From NCBI RefSeq assembly GCF_017939745.1, contig NZ_JAGKQQ010000001.1, positions 5,580,001-5,644,000 of the forward strand: a DNA stretch of 64,000 nt, written 5' to 3'. Within the stretch, counting starts at the first letter, position 1, and every line of letters starts with the position of its first letter. The notes under the pieces are model-generated. The model was not told the DNA's origin. It ran no database searches and saw only the letters and a list, made by a program, of their open reading frames with translations. Below are positions 7,568 through 15,519 of this stretch, one piece after another. This stretch comes from Gemmata palustris (GTDB taxonomy: Bacteria; Planctomycetota; Planctomycetia; Gemmatales; Gemmataceae). The translations under genes and the position numbers were made by a program.

Positions 7568-8773
7568 ATGATTCGCGCGCTGCCCGCACTCGCCCTGTTG
7601 CTCACACTTACTGCCCCCGCGCCCGCCCAGAAGATCGTCGTGACAGGCGGCAAACTGGACGACACGAACGTGGTCGTTACCGCGAAGCTCCCGGCCGGAG
7701 CCACCGCACCGAACGCGGTCACGCTGCCGGACGGATTGCACACCGCGGCCCAGGTTACCGACGACGGCAAGGCGCTCGTGTTCGTGCTGCCGAAGCTCAA
7801 GGCCGGTGAAACGATCGAAGTCACCCCGACGACGCTGAACTACGTGAAAGCTCCCCCGCAGTTCAAGTTCTCCGAGGAGAAGGACGGCACGACACTACTC
7901 GCGTTCGACGGGCGGAAGGTGCTCCAGTATTTCAATTTGCCACACGACCCGAAGGACCACTACTACACGTTCAAGCCGTTCCACAACGTCTACGACCCGG
8001 CGACGGGCGGGACGATGCTCACCAACACGTCCGCGAAGACCGACAAGGACGGCCAGTTCCCGCACCACCGCGGGCTGTTCTTCGGCTTCAACAAGGTCAC
8101 CTACGGCGACAAGCAGTCCGCCGACATCTGGCACGGCACGAACAACGTGTTCTCCCAACACGACAAGATGCTCGCGACCGAAGCGGGCGAAGTGTTCGGT
8201 CGGCACCGGTCCGCGATCTCGTGGCACGGCAAGGACGGGGCCGGGATCGCTAACGAGGAACGGGACGTAACCGTCTACGCGACCACCGGCGGCACGCTCA
8301 TCGACTGGAGCACGGTGCTTTCCACGAAGCTCGATAAGGTCAAGCTCGACGGCGACCCGCAGCACGCGGGGTTCCACTTCCGCGCGAACCAAGAGGTTGC
8401 CAAGAACGGCAAGGAGAACACCTACTATCTGCGGCCGGACGGTCAGGGGAAGGTCGGTGAAACGCGGAACTGGGAGCCCAAGAGCAAGGACGAAAAAACG
8501 ATTAACCTGCCGTGGAACGCTTGCAGCTTCGTGACAGGCGGGAAGCGCTACACGGTCGTCCGCATCAATCACCCGGACAATCCAAAAGAGACCCGTGGAA
8601 GCGAGCGCGACTACGGCCGGTTCGGGGACTACTTCGAGTACGAACTGACGCCCACGAAGCCGCTCAAGCTGAAGTACCGCGTGTGGGTGCAAGAGGGCGA
8701 AATGACAGTGGCCGGTTGCAAGTCACTGGCCGATGCGTTCGTGAACCCGCCCGAGACGAAAACCACCAAGTAA
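7568..8773 (+). CDS. Secreted DUF6807 (PmoA-like) protein
   Basis: 401 residues. A clear signal peptide (MIRALPALALLLTLTAPAPA, cut near residue 20) directs export. The body carries the DUF6807/PmoA-like features: YYTFKPFHNVYDP, the FPHHRGLFFGFNKV motif with paired histidines, and LIDWSTVL. The family is common in Planctomycetes and Bacteroidetes, often beside glycan-degrading genes, and is probably a beta-sandwich sugar-related protein. The PmoA label is historic and does not mean methane oxidation. ATG at 7568 is preferred over 7412, which would place 52 unlikely residues before the signal. Divergent from the pterin dehydratase gene. Confidence 0.8.
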   Translation: MIRALPALALLLTLTAPAPAQKIVVTGGKLDDTNVVVTAKLPAGATAPNAVTLPDGLHTAAQVTDDGKALVFVLPKLKAGETIEVTPTTLNYVKAPPQFKFSEEKDGTTLLAFDGRKVLQYFNLPHDPKDHYYTFKPFHNVYDPATGGTMLTNTSAKTDKDGQFPHHRGLFFGFNKVTYGDKQSADIWHGTNNVFSQHDKMLATEAGEVFGRHRSAISWHGKDGAGIANEERDVTVYATTGGTLIDWSTVLSTKLDKVKLDGDPQHAGFHFRANQEVAKNGKENTYYLRPDGQGKVGETRNWEPKSKDEKTINLPWNACSFVTGGKRYTVVRINHPDNPKETRGSERDYGRFGDYFEYELTPTKPLKLKYRVWVQEGEMTVAGCKSLADAFVNPPETKTTK

Positions 8774-8880
8774 GCACCCTTCGGCGCTGATTCTGGCTAC
8801 TCGTGCTGTCGCGTGCGGGGCGCTTGTGCGACCACACGCGACACCAACGGTTCATTTCCACTTCCGCGAAGCGAAGCCGG

Positions 8881-9564
8881 ATGAAACTCGCGCCCCTCGG
8901 TGACCAAGCGGTGTTGGTGCACCACGCGGACGAACCGACCGCGGTCGAGTTCGCGAACCGCGTGCGCGCGGCGAACCCGGCGTGGTTGTTCGATGTGGTG
9001 CCGGCCTACGCCAGCGTCGGCGTCTTCTTCGACGCGGACCGAACCGGCACAACGGACGTCATCGCATGGTTGGAAGCACTGGTTCGTGCCGAGCCCACAC
9101 CTTCCGATCAGTCCCCGGCGCTCGCGCCCCGGCACTTCGCGATTCCCGTCTGCTACGAGATGCAGCTCGATTTAGCGCGCGTGTCCGAGCACACCGGGCT
9201 GCCTCCGGACGAGGTCATCCGGCTACACACCGCGACCACCTACACCGTGTACGCGATCGGGTTCGTGCCAGGGTTCCCGTACCTAGGGTACTTGCCGCAA
9301 GAATTGTGTGGCGTGGGGCGCTTGCCGAGTCCGCGTGTGCGTGTGGAACCCAGAAGCGTGGGTCTGACGGCCCGACAGACGGGCATTTACCCGCTCGCGC
9401 GCCCGGGGGGGTGGAACCTCATCGGGCGCACGCCACTCACGATCGTGGACGTCGCGAGCGGTTTCTTCCCGCTCCGCGTAGGCGACGCGGTGCGGTTCGA
9501 GCGAATTGATGAACAGCGGTATCGCGAACTGGAAGGCGAGCGGCTTTCGACAGAGACGAAATGA
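8881..9564 (+). CDS. pxpB: 5-oxoprolinase subunit PxpB (KipI-like)
   Basis: 227 residues. PxpA, PxpB and PxpC together hydrolyse 5-oxoproline to glutamate with ATP. Recognised by the family core YAIGFVPGFPYLGYLP (near 120-140), the LPSPRVRVEPRSVGLT segment and GGWNLIGRTPL. The ATG at 8881 gives the usual family length and begins with the standard LAPLGDQAVLV strand. It stands alone: no pxpA or pxpC lies nearby, which is unusual since they are normally adjacent. The stop codon is inside the left arm of a perfect 22-bp hairpin. Confidence 0.9.
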   Translation: MKLAPLGDQAVLVHHADEPTAVEFANRVRAANPAWLFDVVPAYASVGVFFDADRTGTTDVIAWLEALVRAEPTPSDQSPALAPRHFAIPVCYEMQLDLARVSEHTGLPPDEVIRLHTATTYTVYAIGFVPGFPYLGYLPQELCGVGRLPSPRVRVEPRSVGLTARQTGIYPLARPGGWNLIGRTPLTIVDVASGFFPLRVGDAVRFERIDEQRYRELEGERLSTETK

Positions 9565-9611
9565 GCACGGGCGCCGGGAGCCATTTATGCTCCCGGCGCC
9601 CGTGCTCATTT
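9559..9611. terminator. Perfect 22-bp bidirectional terminator hairpin
   Basis: Arms 9559-9580 and 9590-9611 pair without mismatch around a 9-base loop. It includes the pxpB stop codon and ends 8 bp before the stop of the convergent ABC permease gene. Confidence 0.9.
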
Positions 9612-9619
9612 CCCACCGA

Positions 9620-11023
9620 TTAGTAATCTCGGCGGCTCAGGCGCCAGCACGACAGCGCCAACATCAGCACGATGAAGGCCAGCGATACTCCGAAAGTGCC
9701 GCCCCACGAAGGGTAGTCGATCAAATCGAGCGCCCGCATGCGCAGCTCGGCCGGCGTGAGCGTACCTTCCGAGAGCACCTTGGTCGTGAGTTTGTCCAAA
9801 TCCTTGTAGCGCGGCAGGATGTTGTTCAGCGTATCGACGAGCGTGAACGACCACTCCGGAAGCTCGTTCTTGGTTTTCTCGTCGGTTTTGATCGCATCGA
9901 AGACGGATTTCACTTGTCCGACGACGTACAAGAAGAACGCGAACCCGACCGAGAGCAGTATGGAAACGATCGCGCTGCGCGTGAACACGGCGGCGAACGT
10001 GGACACGGCGTACAGGATGGCGAACGTGAACGTCAGCACGGGGATGACGACCAGGAACTTCGGATCCCACACCCCGCTCCGTAGCGCGAGAACGAGCCAC
10101 ACGCCGCCGACCGTGAACGTCGTAACCAGGAACATGAACGTCAGCCCGCCAATGTACTTGTAGACGAGCAACTGGCTGCGCCCGATGGGTTTGGAAATCA
10201 GCAGGTCGATGCTCCCCTTGCGGAGCATGTTCGGGATGAAGAACGCGGTAATGACGATGCTGATGAGCAGCGCGAGTACCGCACCGAGGCCGTTCACCAG
10301 CCGGTCCTGAATCCAGAACAGTGTCGAGCCCAGGTTGAACGGGACGGGCAGAGTCCAGGCCCCGAAGAACAGGCTGACCTTGTGCGGCCACCCGCGAACG
10401 GCGCTGCCCCCGGTGGTGGTGACGTCGAACTCGTACCGCGGCTCCTCCACCCCGGCCATCACGCGCGTAACAGTCGCGCTCATGCCCGCGTGGATCGCGA
10501 ACTGGTTCTTGATGAAGTCACATAGCAAATCGTCGGGAACCGCGCGCTGGTCCGCAATCGAGGTGCTCCCGGGTTGGGCCAACTGGATCTTCTGCCCCTT
10601 TGCCTCCACGTCCTTTACGCGCTCCGCGGGCCGGCTCCACAGGAGAACGGTTTCGCGGAACGAGTCGCCCGCGGGCTTGTCGGACTTGCCACCGGCCATC
10701 TCCACCGGATCGTCCTTCACCCCCTTGCGCTGCGCGCTGACGGCCACGCGCAACTTGTACCCGCCCGCGGCCGGTTGAACGTCGGCGGCGCTGAAGGAGT
10801 TCTCGAACGACGGGGTGATCGCCCGGCTGAGCCCCTTGTCCGGGAACACCAGGGGGAACTGCTTGACGATCTGATCGAGCGCCTCTTTGGGCGGCTCCGG
10901 GGTGAAGGAGATGCTCCCCAAAAGGGCGATGACCAGGGCGGACATCACGAGCATCGCGTAAATGACGAACCCGTCCACCGCTTCGCGGAACGAGTCCTTC
11001 AGGATGGCGATAAATTGCAACAC
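9620..11023 (-). CDS. ABC-2 type transporter permease
   Basis: 467 residues. An N-terminal helix (about 18-42) is followed by a large extracytoplasmic domain of roughly 170 residues with DRLVNGLGAVLALLISIVI starting the membrane core, then five or so further helices and the ending SLAFIVLMLALSCWRLSRRDY. This is the ABC-2 layout with a big first loop as found in NatB/gliding-type exporters. The ATPase gene lies 3 bp upstream in the same direction, so this is its partner. Substrate unknown. The short Arg-rich end after the last helix is typical of these permeases. Confidence 0.85.
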   Translation of the reverse strand: MLQFIAILKDSFREAVDGFVIYAMLVMSALVIALLGSISFTPEPPKEALDQIVKQFPLVFPDKGLSRAITPSFENSFSAADVQPAAGGYKLRVAVSAQRKGVKDDPVEMAGGKSDKPAGDSFRETVLLWSRPAERVKDVEAKGQKIQLAQPGSTSIADQRAVPDDLLCDFIKNQFAIHAGMSATVTRVMAGVEEPRYEFDVTTTGGSAVRGWPHKVSLFFGAWTLPVPFNLGSTLFWIQDRLVNGLGAVLALLISIVITAFFIPNMLRKGSIDLLISKPIGRSQLLVYKYIGGLTFMFLVTTFTVGGVWLVLALRSGVWDPKFLVVIPVLTFTFAILYAVSTFAAVFTRSAIVSILLSVGFAFFLYVVGQVKSVFDAIKTDEKTKNELPEWSFTLVDTLNNILPRYKDLDKLTTKVLSEGTLTPAELRMRALDLIDYPSWGGTFGVSLAFIVLMLALSCWRLSRRDY

Positions 11024-11026
11024 GGC

Positions 11027-11998
11027 TCAGTCCCTCCCCCCGACCGGGCGGGCGGCCCCGCGCCGCGGTTTGCGATCGACACCGGGTTCGGCCCCTTCCA
11101 CGGTCGTCATGAACACGTCTTCGAGCGACTGCTTCTTCTCGACGACGTGCGTCGGAGTCAGCCCGCGCTCGAACAATTGCTTCATTACCGGCTCGATCGT
11201 CTGCCCGCCGGACAGCGTGACCTCGAACAGCCCCGGCTGGTCCGCGAGCGGGCGCACGGCGAACCCGAACTTGATGACCGCGTCCACCGGGAACGTCTGC
11301 CCGGGCATCAGCCCGATGACGAACGTGCCCTTCGTCTGGGTCAGTTCCGCGATCGTTCCCTCGCGGACCAGTTTCCCCTGTTGCAGGATCGCGACGCGGT
11401 CGCACACCAGTTCCACTTCGCCGAGGAGGTGCGAATTCAAGAAAATGGTGTGCCCGCGCGCCTTGAGCTGCGCCATGACCTCGCGGATCTCGCGCCGGCC
11501 CATCGGGTCCACGCCGTCGGTCGGCTCGTCGAGAACGATCAGGTCCGGCTCGTGCATCATCGCGCAAGCGATACCGAGCCGCTGTTTCATGCCCTTCGAA
11601 TACGCCTTGATCTTGGAGTGCATCCGCCCCGCGATCCCGACCAGTTCGAGTGTCTCGGGGATGCGCTTCTTCCGCTCCGAAGCCGCCATCCCGTAGAGGC
11701 TGCCGTAGAAGTCCATCAGCGAATAGCCGGTGTGGTACCCGGGGAACGCATGGTCCTCGGGCAGGTACCCGACCCGCCGGCGCGCCGACGCGGCGCCGGC
11801 CGGTGCGCCGAGCAGCGACGCCTCACCGTCGGTGAGCCGCACGATGCCGAGCAGGATCTTGATGAGTGTGGTCTTGCCGGCACCGTTCTGGCCCAGCAGA
11901 CCGTAGATCTGACCCTTCTCGACGCGGAGCGAAACACCCTTGAGGGCTTCGAGCCGGCCGTAAGACTTGCGAAGCTCCACCGTCTCGATCACCGACAC
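11027..11998 (-). CDS. ABC-2 type transporter ATPase
   Basis: 323 residues. Walker A GQNGAGKTT, signature YSKGMKQRLG, Walker B LIVLDEPTDGVDP and the switch histidine in SHLLGEVE are all intact. The C-terminal 100 residues form the accessory domain seen in drug/Nat-type exporters and end in a long basic tail. The GTG at 11998 is chosen because GGAGG lies about 5 bases upstream and the product then begins VSVIETVELRKSYG; the longer open frame to 12472 is antisense to the ferredoxin gene. Forms an operon with the permease (gap 3 bp). Confidence 0.9.
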   Translation of the reverse strand: MSVIETVELRKSYGRLEALKGVSLRVEKGQIYGLLGQNGAGKTTLIKILLGIVRLTDGEASLLGAPAGAASARRRVGYLPEDHAFPGYHTGYSLMDFYGSLYGMAASERKKRIPETLELVGIAGRMHSKIKAYSKGMKQRLGIACAMMHEPDLIVLDEPTDGVDPMGRREIREVMAQLKARGHTIFLNSHLLGEVELVCDRVAILQQGKLVREGTIAELTQTKGTFVIGLMPGQTFPVDAVIKFGFAVRPLADQPGLFEVTLSGGQTIEPVMKQLFERGLTPTHVVEKKQSLEDVFMTTVEGAEPGVDRKPRRGAARPVGGRD

Positions 11999-12138
11999 GG
12001 GCGCCTCCGGGGCTGGGGTCGTTGGGAACCTGTTAGAATCGGATTCGCTGTCTCGCAGAAGATATTGACAATTACCTGTGGGAGCAATGGATTGGGTAGA
12101 TACGAATCGCCCCGTCGTTCCAATCGGAGTAACTGGCC

Positions 12139-12495
12139 ATGTCCAAACTGACCGTTGAAGGAGTCGGATCGTTCGAGGTGCCCGCCGACAAGCGCCTCGT
12201 ACTCGCGCTCGTGGACGAAGCCGGCGTCGATCAGTTGCACGCCTGCGGCGGGAGGGCCGCATGTACGACGTGCCGGGTCGAATTCGTGGCCGGCGAACCG
12301 GACCAGATGACGGAGGCCGAAAAGACGGTCCTGGCCGCGAAGGGACTGACCGGCGTGCGACTGAGTTGCCAGATCGCGTGTACCGCGGACATGACCGTGC
12401 GGTGCGTGAGCCGGTTCGCGGGCAGCGGCCGGAAGAACTCCGGTGCGCGCCCGGCGGACGCCATCGAGCCACCGCCGGTGTGGGTCGCGAAATGA
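12139..12495 (+). CDS. [2Fe-2S] ferredoxin
   Basis: 118 residues. Plant-type [2Fe-2S] fold: cluster ligands Cys36, Cys42, Cys45 and Cys77 in the pattern C-x5-C-x2-C-x31-C, with HACGGRAACTTCRVEF around the first three. It carries electrons between a reductase and an unknown acceptor in the cytosol. The C-terminal 25 residues after VSRFAG are a disordered Pro/Lys tail. ATG at 12139, divergent from the ABC operon with about 140 bp between. Single gene, followed by a repeat-rich intergenic stretch. Confidence 0.92.
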   Translation: MSKLTVEGVGSFEVPADKRLVLALVDEAGVDQLHACGGRAACTTCRVEFVAGEPDQMTEAEKTVLAAKGLTGVRLSCQIACTADMTVRCVSRFAGSGRKNSGARPADAIEPPPVWVAK

Positions 12496-12520
12496 AATAA
12501 GGGCGACGCTCCCTAATAGT

Positions 12521-12726
12521 GCCCGGGTTTGAAACCCCGGGCTATTCCCGGTGACCCCATTCGGGGTCCAAAAACCACAAGCCGGGGTGCGTTTGCGGCC
12601 CCAACGGGGCCACCGGGAATAGCCCGGGGTTTCAAACCCAGGTACCCGAGCGCGTGTCCATAGAGTTGCCTTTATGTCCCCGAATGGGGCACCGGAAATA
12701 GCCCGGGTGTTTCAAACCCGGATACC
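12521..12726. repeat. Three copies of a 48-bp palindrome-forming repeat
   Basis: A unit centred on GGGTTTGAAACCCCGGGCTA, followed by TTCCCGGTG and a CCCC(N)GGGG hairpin, occurs forward at 12521-12568 and reversed at 12597-12645 and 12675-12726. Each unit folds alone, and forward and reverse copies can pair. It fills the 393-bp gap between the ferredoxin and the second ABC ATPase; no gene is seen in it. Confidence 0.8.
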
Positions 12727-12888
12727 GACGCCTCATCCCGCGCAATCGCTCCCATCATCACCTTCGCACCACCCCGTCGGCACAGTTTACCAACTCGCGT
12801 TTGTCGCTTTTACAACTGCCCTGGATTCGTTAAAGCCCCGCGGTTATACGCGCTATATGGGTGCGAATGTCTTTGTGGGGAGGCGACC

Positions 12889-13893
12889 GTGGCGGACGAC
12901 GCGACCGAGTTGGTGGTCGAGACTCAACACCTGACGAAGATCTACCAAAACCGGCAGATCGCGCTGAACGACGTGTCCCTCTCCATCGAGCCGGGGTGCG
13001 TCCTCGGTCTGCTCGGTCCCAACGGAGCGGGCAAGACGACGTTCCTGCGTCTGATCCTCGGACTACACCGCCCGACGGCGGGGTGGGCGAAGGTGTTCAA
13101 GCAGACCATGTCGCCGAACGCGGCCGACTTGCGGCGCCGGATCGGGTACATCCCCACGAACCCGCAGTTCCCTAAAGGGATGACGCCGATCGTCTACCTG
13201 GACTACATCGCGCGCCTCTTCGGGCTGCCCGCGGACGTGCGGAAGCCCCGGCTCGCCACGCTCATTCGCGCGGTGGACCTGCTGCCGCACTCCGGCGATT
13301 CCATCGCGCACTTCACGCCGGGGATGACGGCCCGGCTCGCGGTCGCGGCCAGCCTCATCAACGAGCCCGATCTCCTGATCTGGGACGAACCGACGCACGG
13401 CCTCGATATCGAGGCACGCCGGTCGATGCTGGAACTCATCAAGTCGCTCGCGGCGGAAAAAACACTCATCATCAGCAGCCACAACTTGAGTGACGTCGAC
13501 GAGGTGTGTAATCACGCCTGCGTTCTGAATAAAGGGCAGATGATCTTCCACGGGAGCCTGCAAGACCTCAAGGGACGCATCCGCAAGAACCACTACGAAC
13601 TCGATCTGGACGGCGAACAGAAGGCGATCACGAAGAGCGTGCAGGTGATCCGCGCGATGAAGGACGTGACGCACGCGGTTCTGCGGCTCCGCCGATTGGA
13701 AGTGAAGCTCGGGGACGAAACGCCCAACGCCCTCGTTCTGGCCCAAATCTTCCAGACGCTCGCGGACCACAAGATCACGCTGATTACCGTGCGCAGTGTC
13801 GGGATGCAGACGGAGCAGGCTTATTTGGATCTGGTCGAGCGAGAAGAGAGTCGCGGGTTCGCGCGCTTGTACAAGGACGTAGAAGCGGCGTAG
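12889..13893 (+). CDS. ABC-2 type transporter ATPase
   Basis: 334 residues. Walker A GPNGAGKTT and Walker B LLIWDEPTHGLD are normal and the switch histidine is present (SSHNLSDVDE). The signature, normally LSGGQ or YSxGM, reads FTPGMTARLAVA, a weak form. The C-terminal ~110 residues hold an accessory domain. GTG start at 12889 with GGGGAGG 6 bases upstream. The permease gene follows after 94 bp on the same strand. It resembles the Nat/CcmA-like exporter group; the substrate is unknown. Confidence 0.88.
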   Translation: MADDATELVVETQHLTKIYQNRQIALNDVSLSIEPGCVLGLLGPNGAGKTTFLRLILGLHRPTAGWAKVFKQTMSPNAADLRRRIGYIPTNPQFPKGMTPIVYLDYIARLFGLPADVRKPRLATLIRAVDLLPHSGDSIAHFTPGMTARLAVAASLINEPDLLIWDEPTHGLDIEARRSMLELIKSLAAEKTLIISSHNLSDVDEVCNHACVLNKGQMIFHGSLQDLKGRIRKNHYELDLDGEQKAITKSVQVIRAMKDVTHAVLRLRRLEVKLGDETPNALVLAQIFQTLADHKITLITVRSVGMQTEQAYLDLVEREESRGFARLYKDVEAA

Positions 13894-13987
13894 TTATTGG
13901 TCGTTGGCCCTCAGCCTTTGTCGTTTTCTCGTGAATCACTTTACCCCGTGTTCGACCGCATGACGAACGACGAAGGACTGGCGACCA

Positions 13988-14800
13988 ATGTCGAAGGATA
14001 AAGGACGAAAGAAGATGGACGCGCCACCGCCGGTCGTCACGGTGCGGTTCAACAAGTTCTTACCGTACTGGGCCGTGTTCCAAACCGACCTGCGGCAAAC
14101 CGCGCGCAGTTGGATCTACCGCCTTTGGGTGGTGACGATGGTACTCGCGGCGGCGGGGCTGTTGCTCTATCGCGTCGGGCTCCACAAAGAGGCCGGCATG
14201 TTCCAGAGTGCCGCGGCCCAAACCGGCGACCTGTTTCGCCTCATGATTTTGGGGAGCCTCGCGCTCGTGGTGGTGCTGGCGGTGTCGAGCGTCAGTTCCG
14301 AGCGCGGAACGGTGGCCGATTCGGTGCTGAGTCGCGGAATCAGCCGGTACCAGTATTTCCTGGCGAAGTGGCACGCGCGGTTAGTAGTCGTCACGGCGAC
14401 GTTCGCGGTGCTCGCGCTCGGGGTGGTTCTGGCGAGCTACTTCCTCTTCAAAGACGACTCGCAAACCGACCTTTCGTTCGGTGGTTCGTGCGCCGCGGTG
14501 CTGGTCGTGTGTGCGATCCTCGCGGTGATCGTGTCGTGGGGCGTGACCATCGGGGCACTGGCGAACAGCACGATGCTGGGCATCACGGTGTTCTGGCTCG
14601 TGCTGTACGGTGCCGGGTTCCTGCTCACGCTGATGCCCGAACCGTGGCCCTCACCGGAGCGGCAACTGGCCCGCCTGAAGTTCGTCCTCCAGGGGCAGTA
14701 CAACCCCGCGGCACTCACGCAACTACTCATAACGTCGTTCGTGCTATGCACAGCAGCGGCCACCGTGGGCTTGTTCGGGTTCAGCAAGCGCGACGTGTAA
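13988..14800 (+). CDS. ABC-2 type transporter permease
   Basis: 270 residues with about six membrane helices. After a basic head (MSKDKGRKK) and a first helix near 45-62 comes the ABC-2 core with the LVVVLAVSSVSSERGTVADS segment, typical of permeases whose second helix is followed by a conserved S-S-E-R-x-x-G element and SRYQYFLAKW. It partners the ATPase 94 bp upstream. Its stop lies only 3 bp from the stop of the convergent secreted-protein gene, with no room for a terminator between. Confidence 0.85.
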   Translation: MSKDKGRKKMDAPPPVVTVRFNKFLPYWAVFQTDLRQTARSWIYRLWVVTMVLAAAGLLLYRVGLHKEAGMFQSAAAQTGDLFRLMILGSLALVVVLAVSSVSSERGTVADSVLSRGISRYQYFLAKWHARLVVVTATFAVLALGVVLASYFLFKDDSQTDLSFGGSCAAVLVVCAILAVIVSWGVTIGALANSTMLGITVFWLVLYGAGFLLTLMPEPWPSPERQLARLKFVLQGQYNPAALTQLLITSFVLCTAAATVGLFGFSKRDV

Positions 14801-14803
14801 GGA

Positions 14804-15349
14804 TCACTTCCGCGCATCGAGAGTGAAGAACATCTTCTGTTGGGCCGGCTTGCCCTTGTACATCACGCCGAGGTACAGGCCCGGTTCGACCTCCCGCACT
14901 TCGTCGCGCACGTCGGGCCAGAGCTTCGAGCGCGAGTAATCCAGGATCAGTGACGGTTGCCCGTCGAGCAGACTTTCGCCTTGGTACACGTCGGCCGGAA
15001 TCGCCTTCGCGCCGCCGAAGACGCGGTTAATCATGGTGCCGTCGTTGCGGAAGATTTTCCCCTGCCACGCGAGGCGCGTGATACGAGAGTTCGGCACGGT
15101 GAGGCGCGAACCGGGTGACTTGATCGCCCGGCCGGGCACGAATCCGCTCGGCGCCGAAGCAGGAGGAGAGGCGAGGTACAGTGCCTCCAATTCACTCTTG
15201 GGCATCCGCACCAAATCGCTCATCTCGCGCCGCGGGGCGATTGCCGGGGCATCGCTAGCTGCAGCAGCCGGTACTGCGGCCAACACGCCCGCAAGTACCG
15301 CGAGACCCGCGAAGCCGGGGACGGCCGCCCGGCGAATGTTCCATGTCAT
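14804..15349 (-). CDS. Secreted hypothetical protein
   Basis: 181 residues from the ATG at 15349, chosen because GGAG lies 8 bases upstream (the ATG at 15355 is too close). A signal peptide covers about residues 1-32 (AVPGFAGLAVLAGVLAAVPA). The mature part has VPNSRITRLAWQGKIF, LILDYSRSKLWPDVRDEVRE and EPGLYLGVMYKG, suggesting a small beta-barrel, lipid-binding-like protein, but I do not recognise the family with certainty. Convergent with the ABC permease gene. Confidence 0.6.
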   Translation of the reverse strand: MTWNIRRAAVPGFAGLAVLAGVLAAVPAAAASDAPAIAPRREMSDLVRMPKSELEALYLASPPASAPSGFVPGRAIKSPGSRLTVPNSRITRLAWQGKIFRNDGTMINRVFGGAKAIPADVYQGESLLDGQPSLILDYSRSKLWPDVRDEVREVEPGLYLGVMYKGKPAQQKMFFTLDARK

Positions 15350-15519
15350 TGCCATATCTCCGCGTTGACACATCCAGGTGTGTCAACGGGATCGGCACTT
15401 CTTGCGCGGCTTATCTAGTTTTCGCACCCGGCCGGGGCGGGCAGCAGTACAGTGCGCCGGTGAAATCGGCGCAACCGCGCGAACCGCATCGAGTGCCGGC
15501 GGTCGCACCCTCAACTGTC

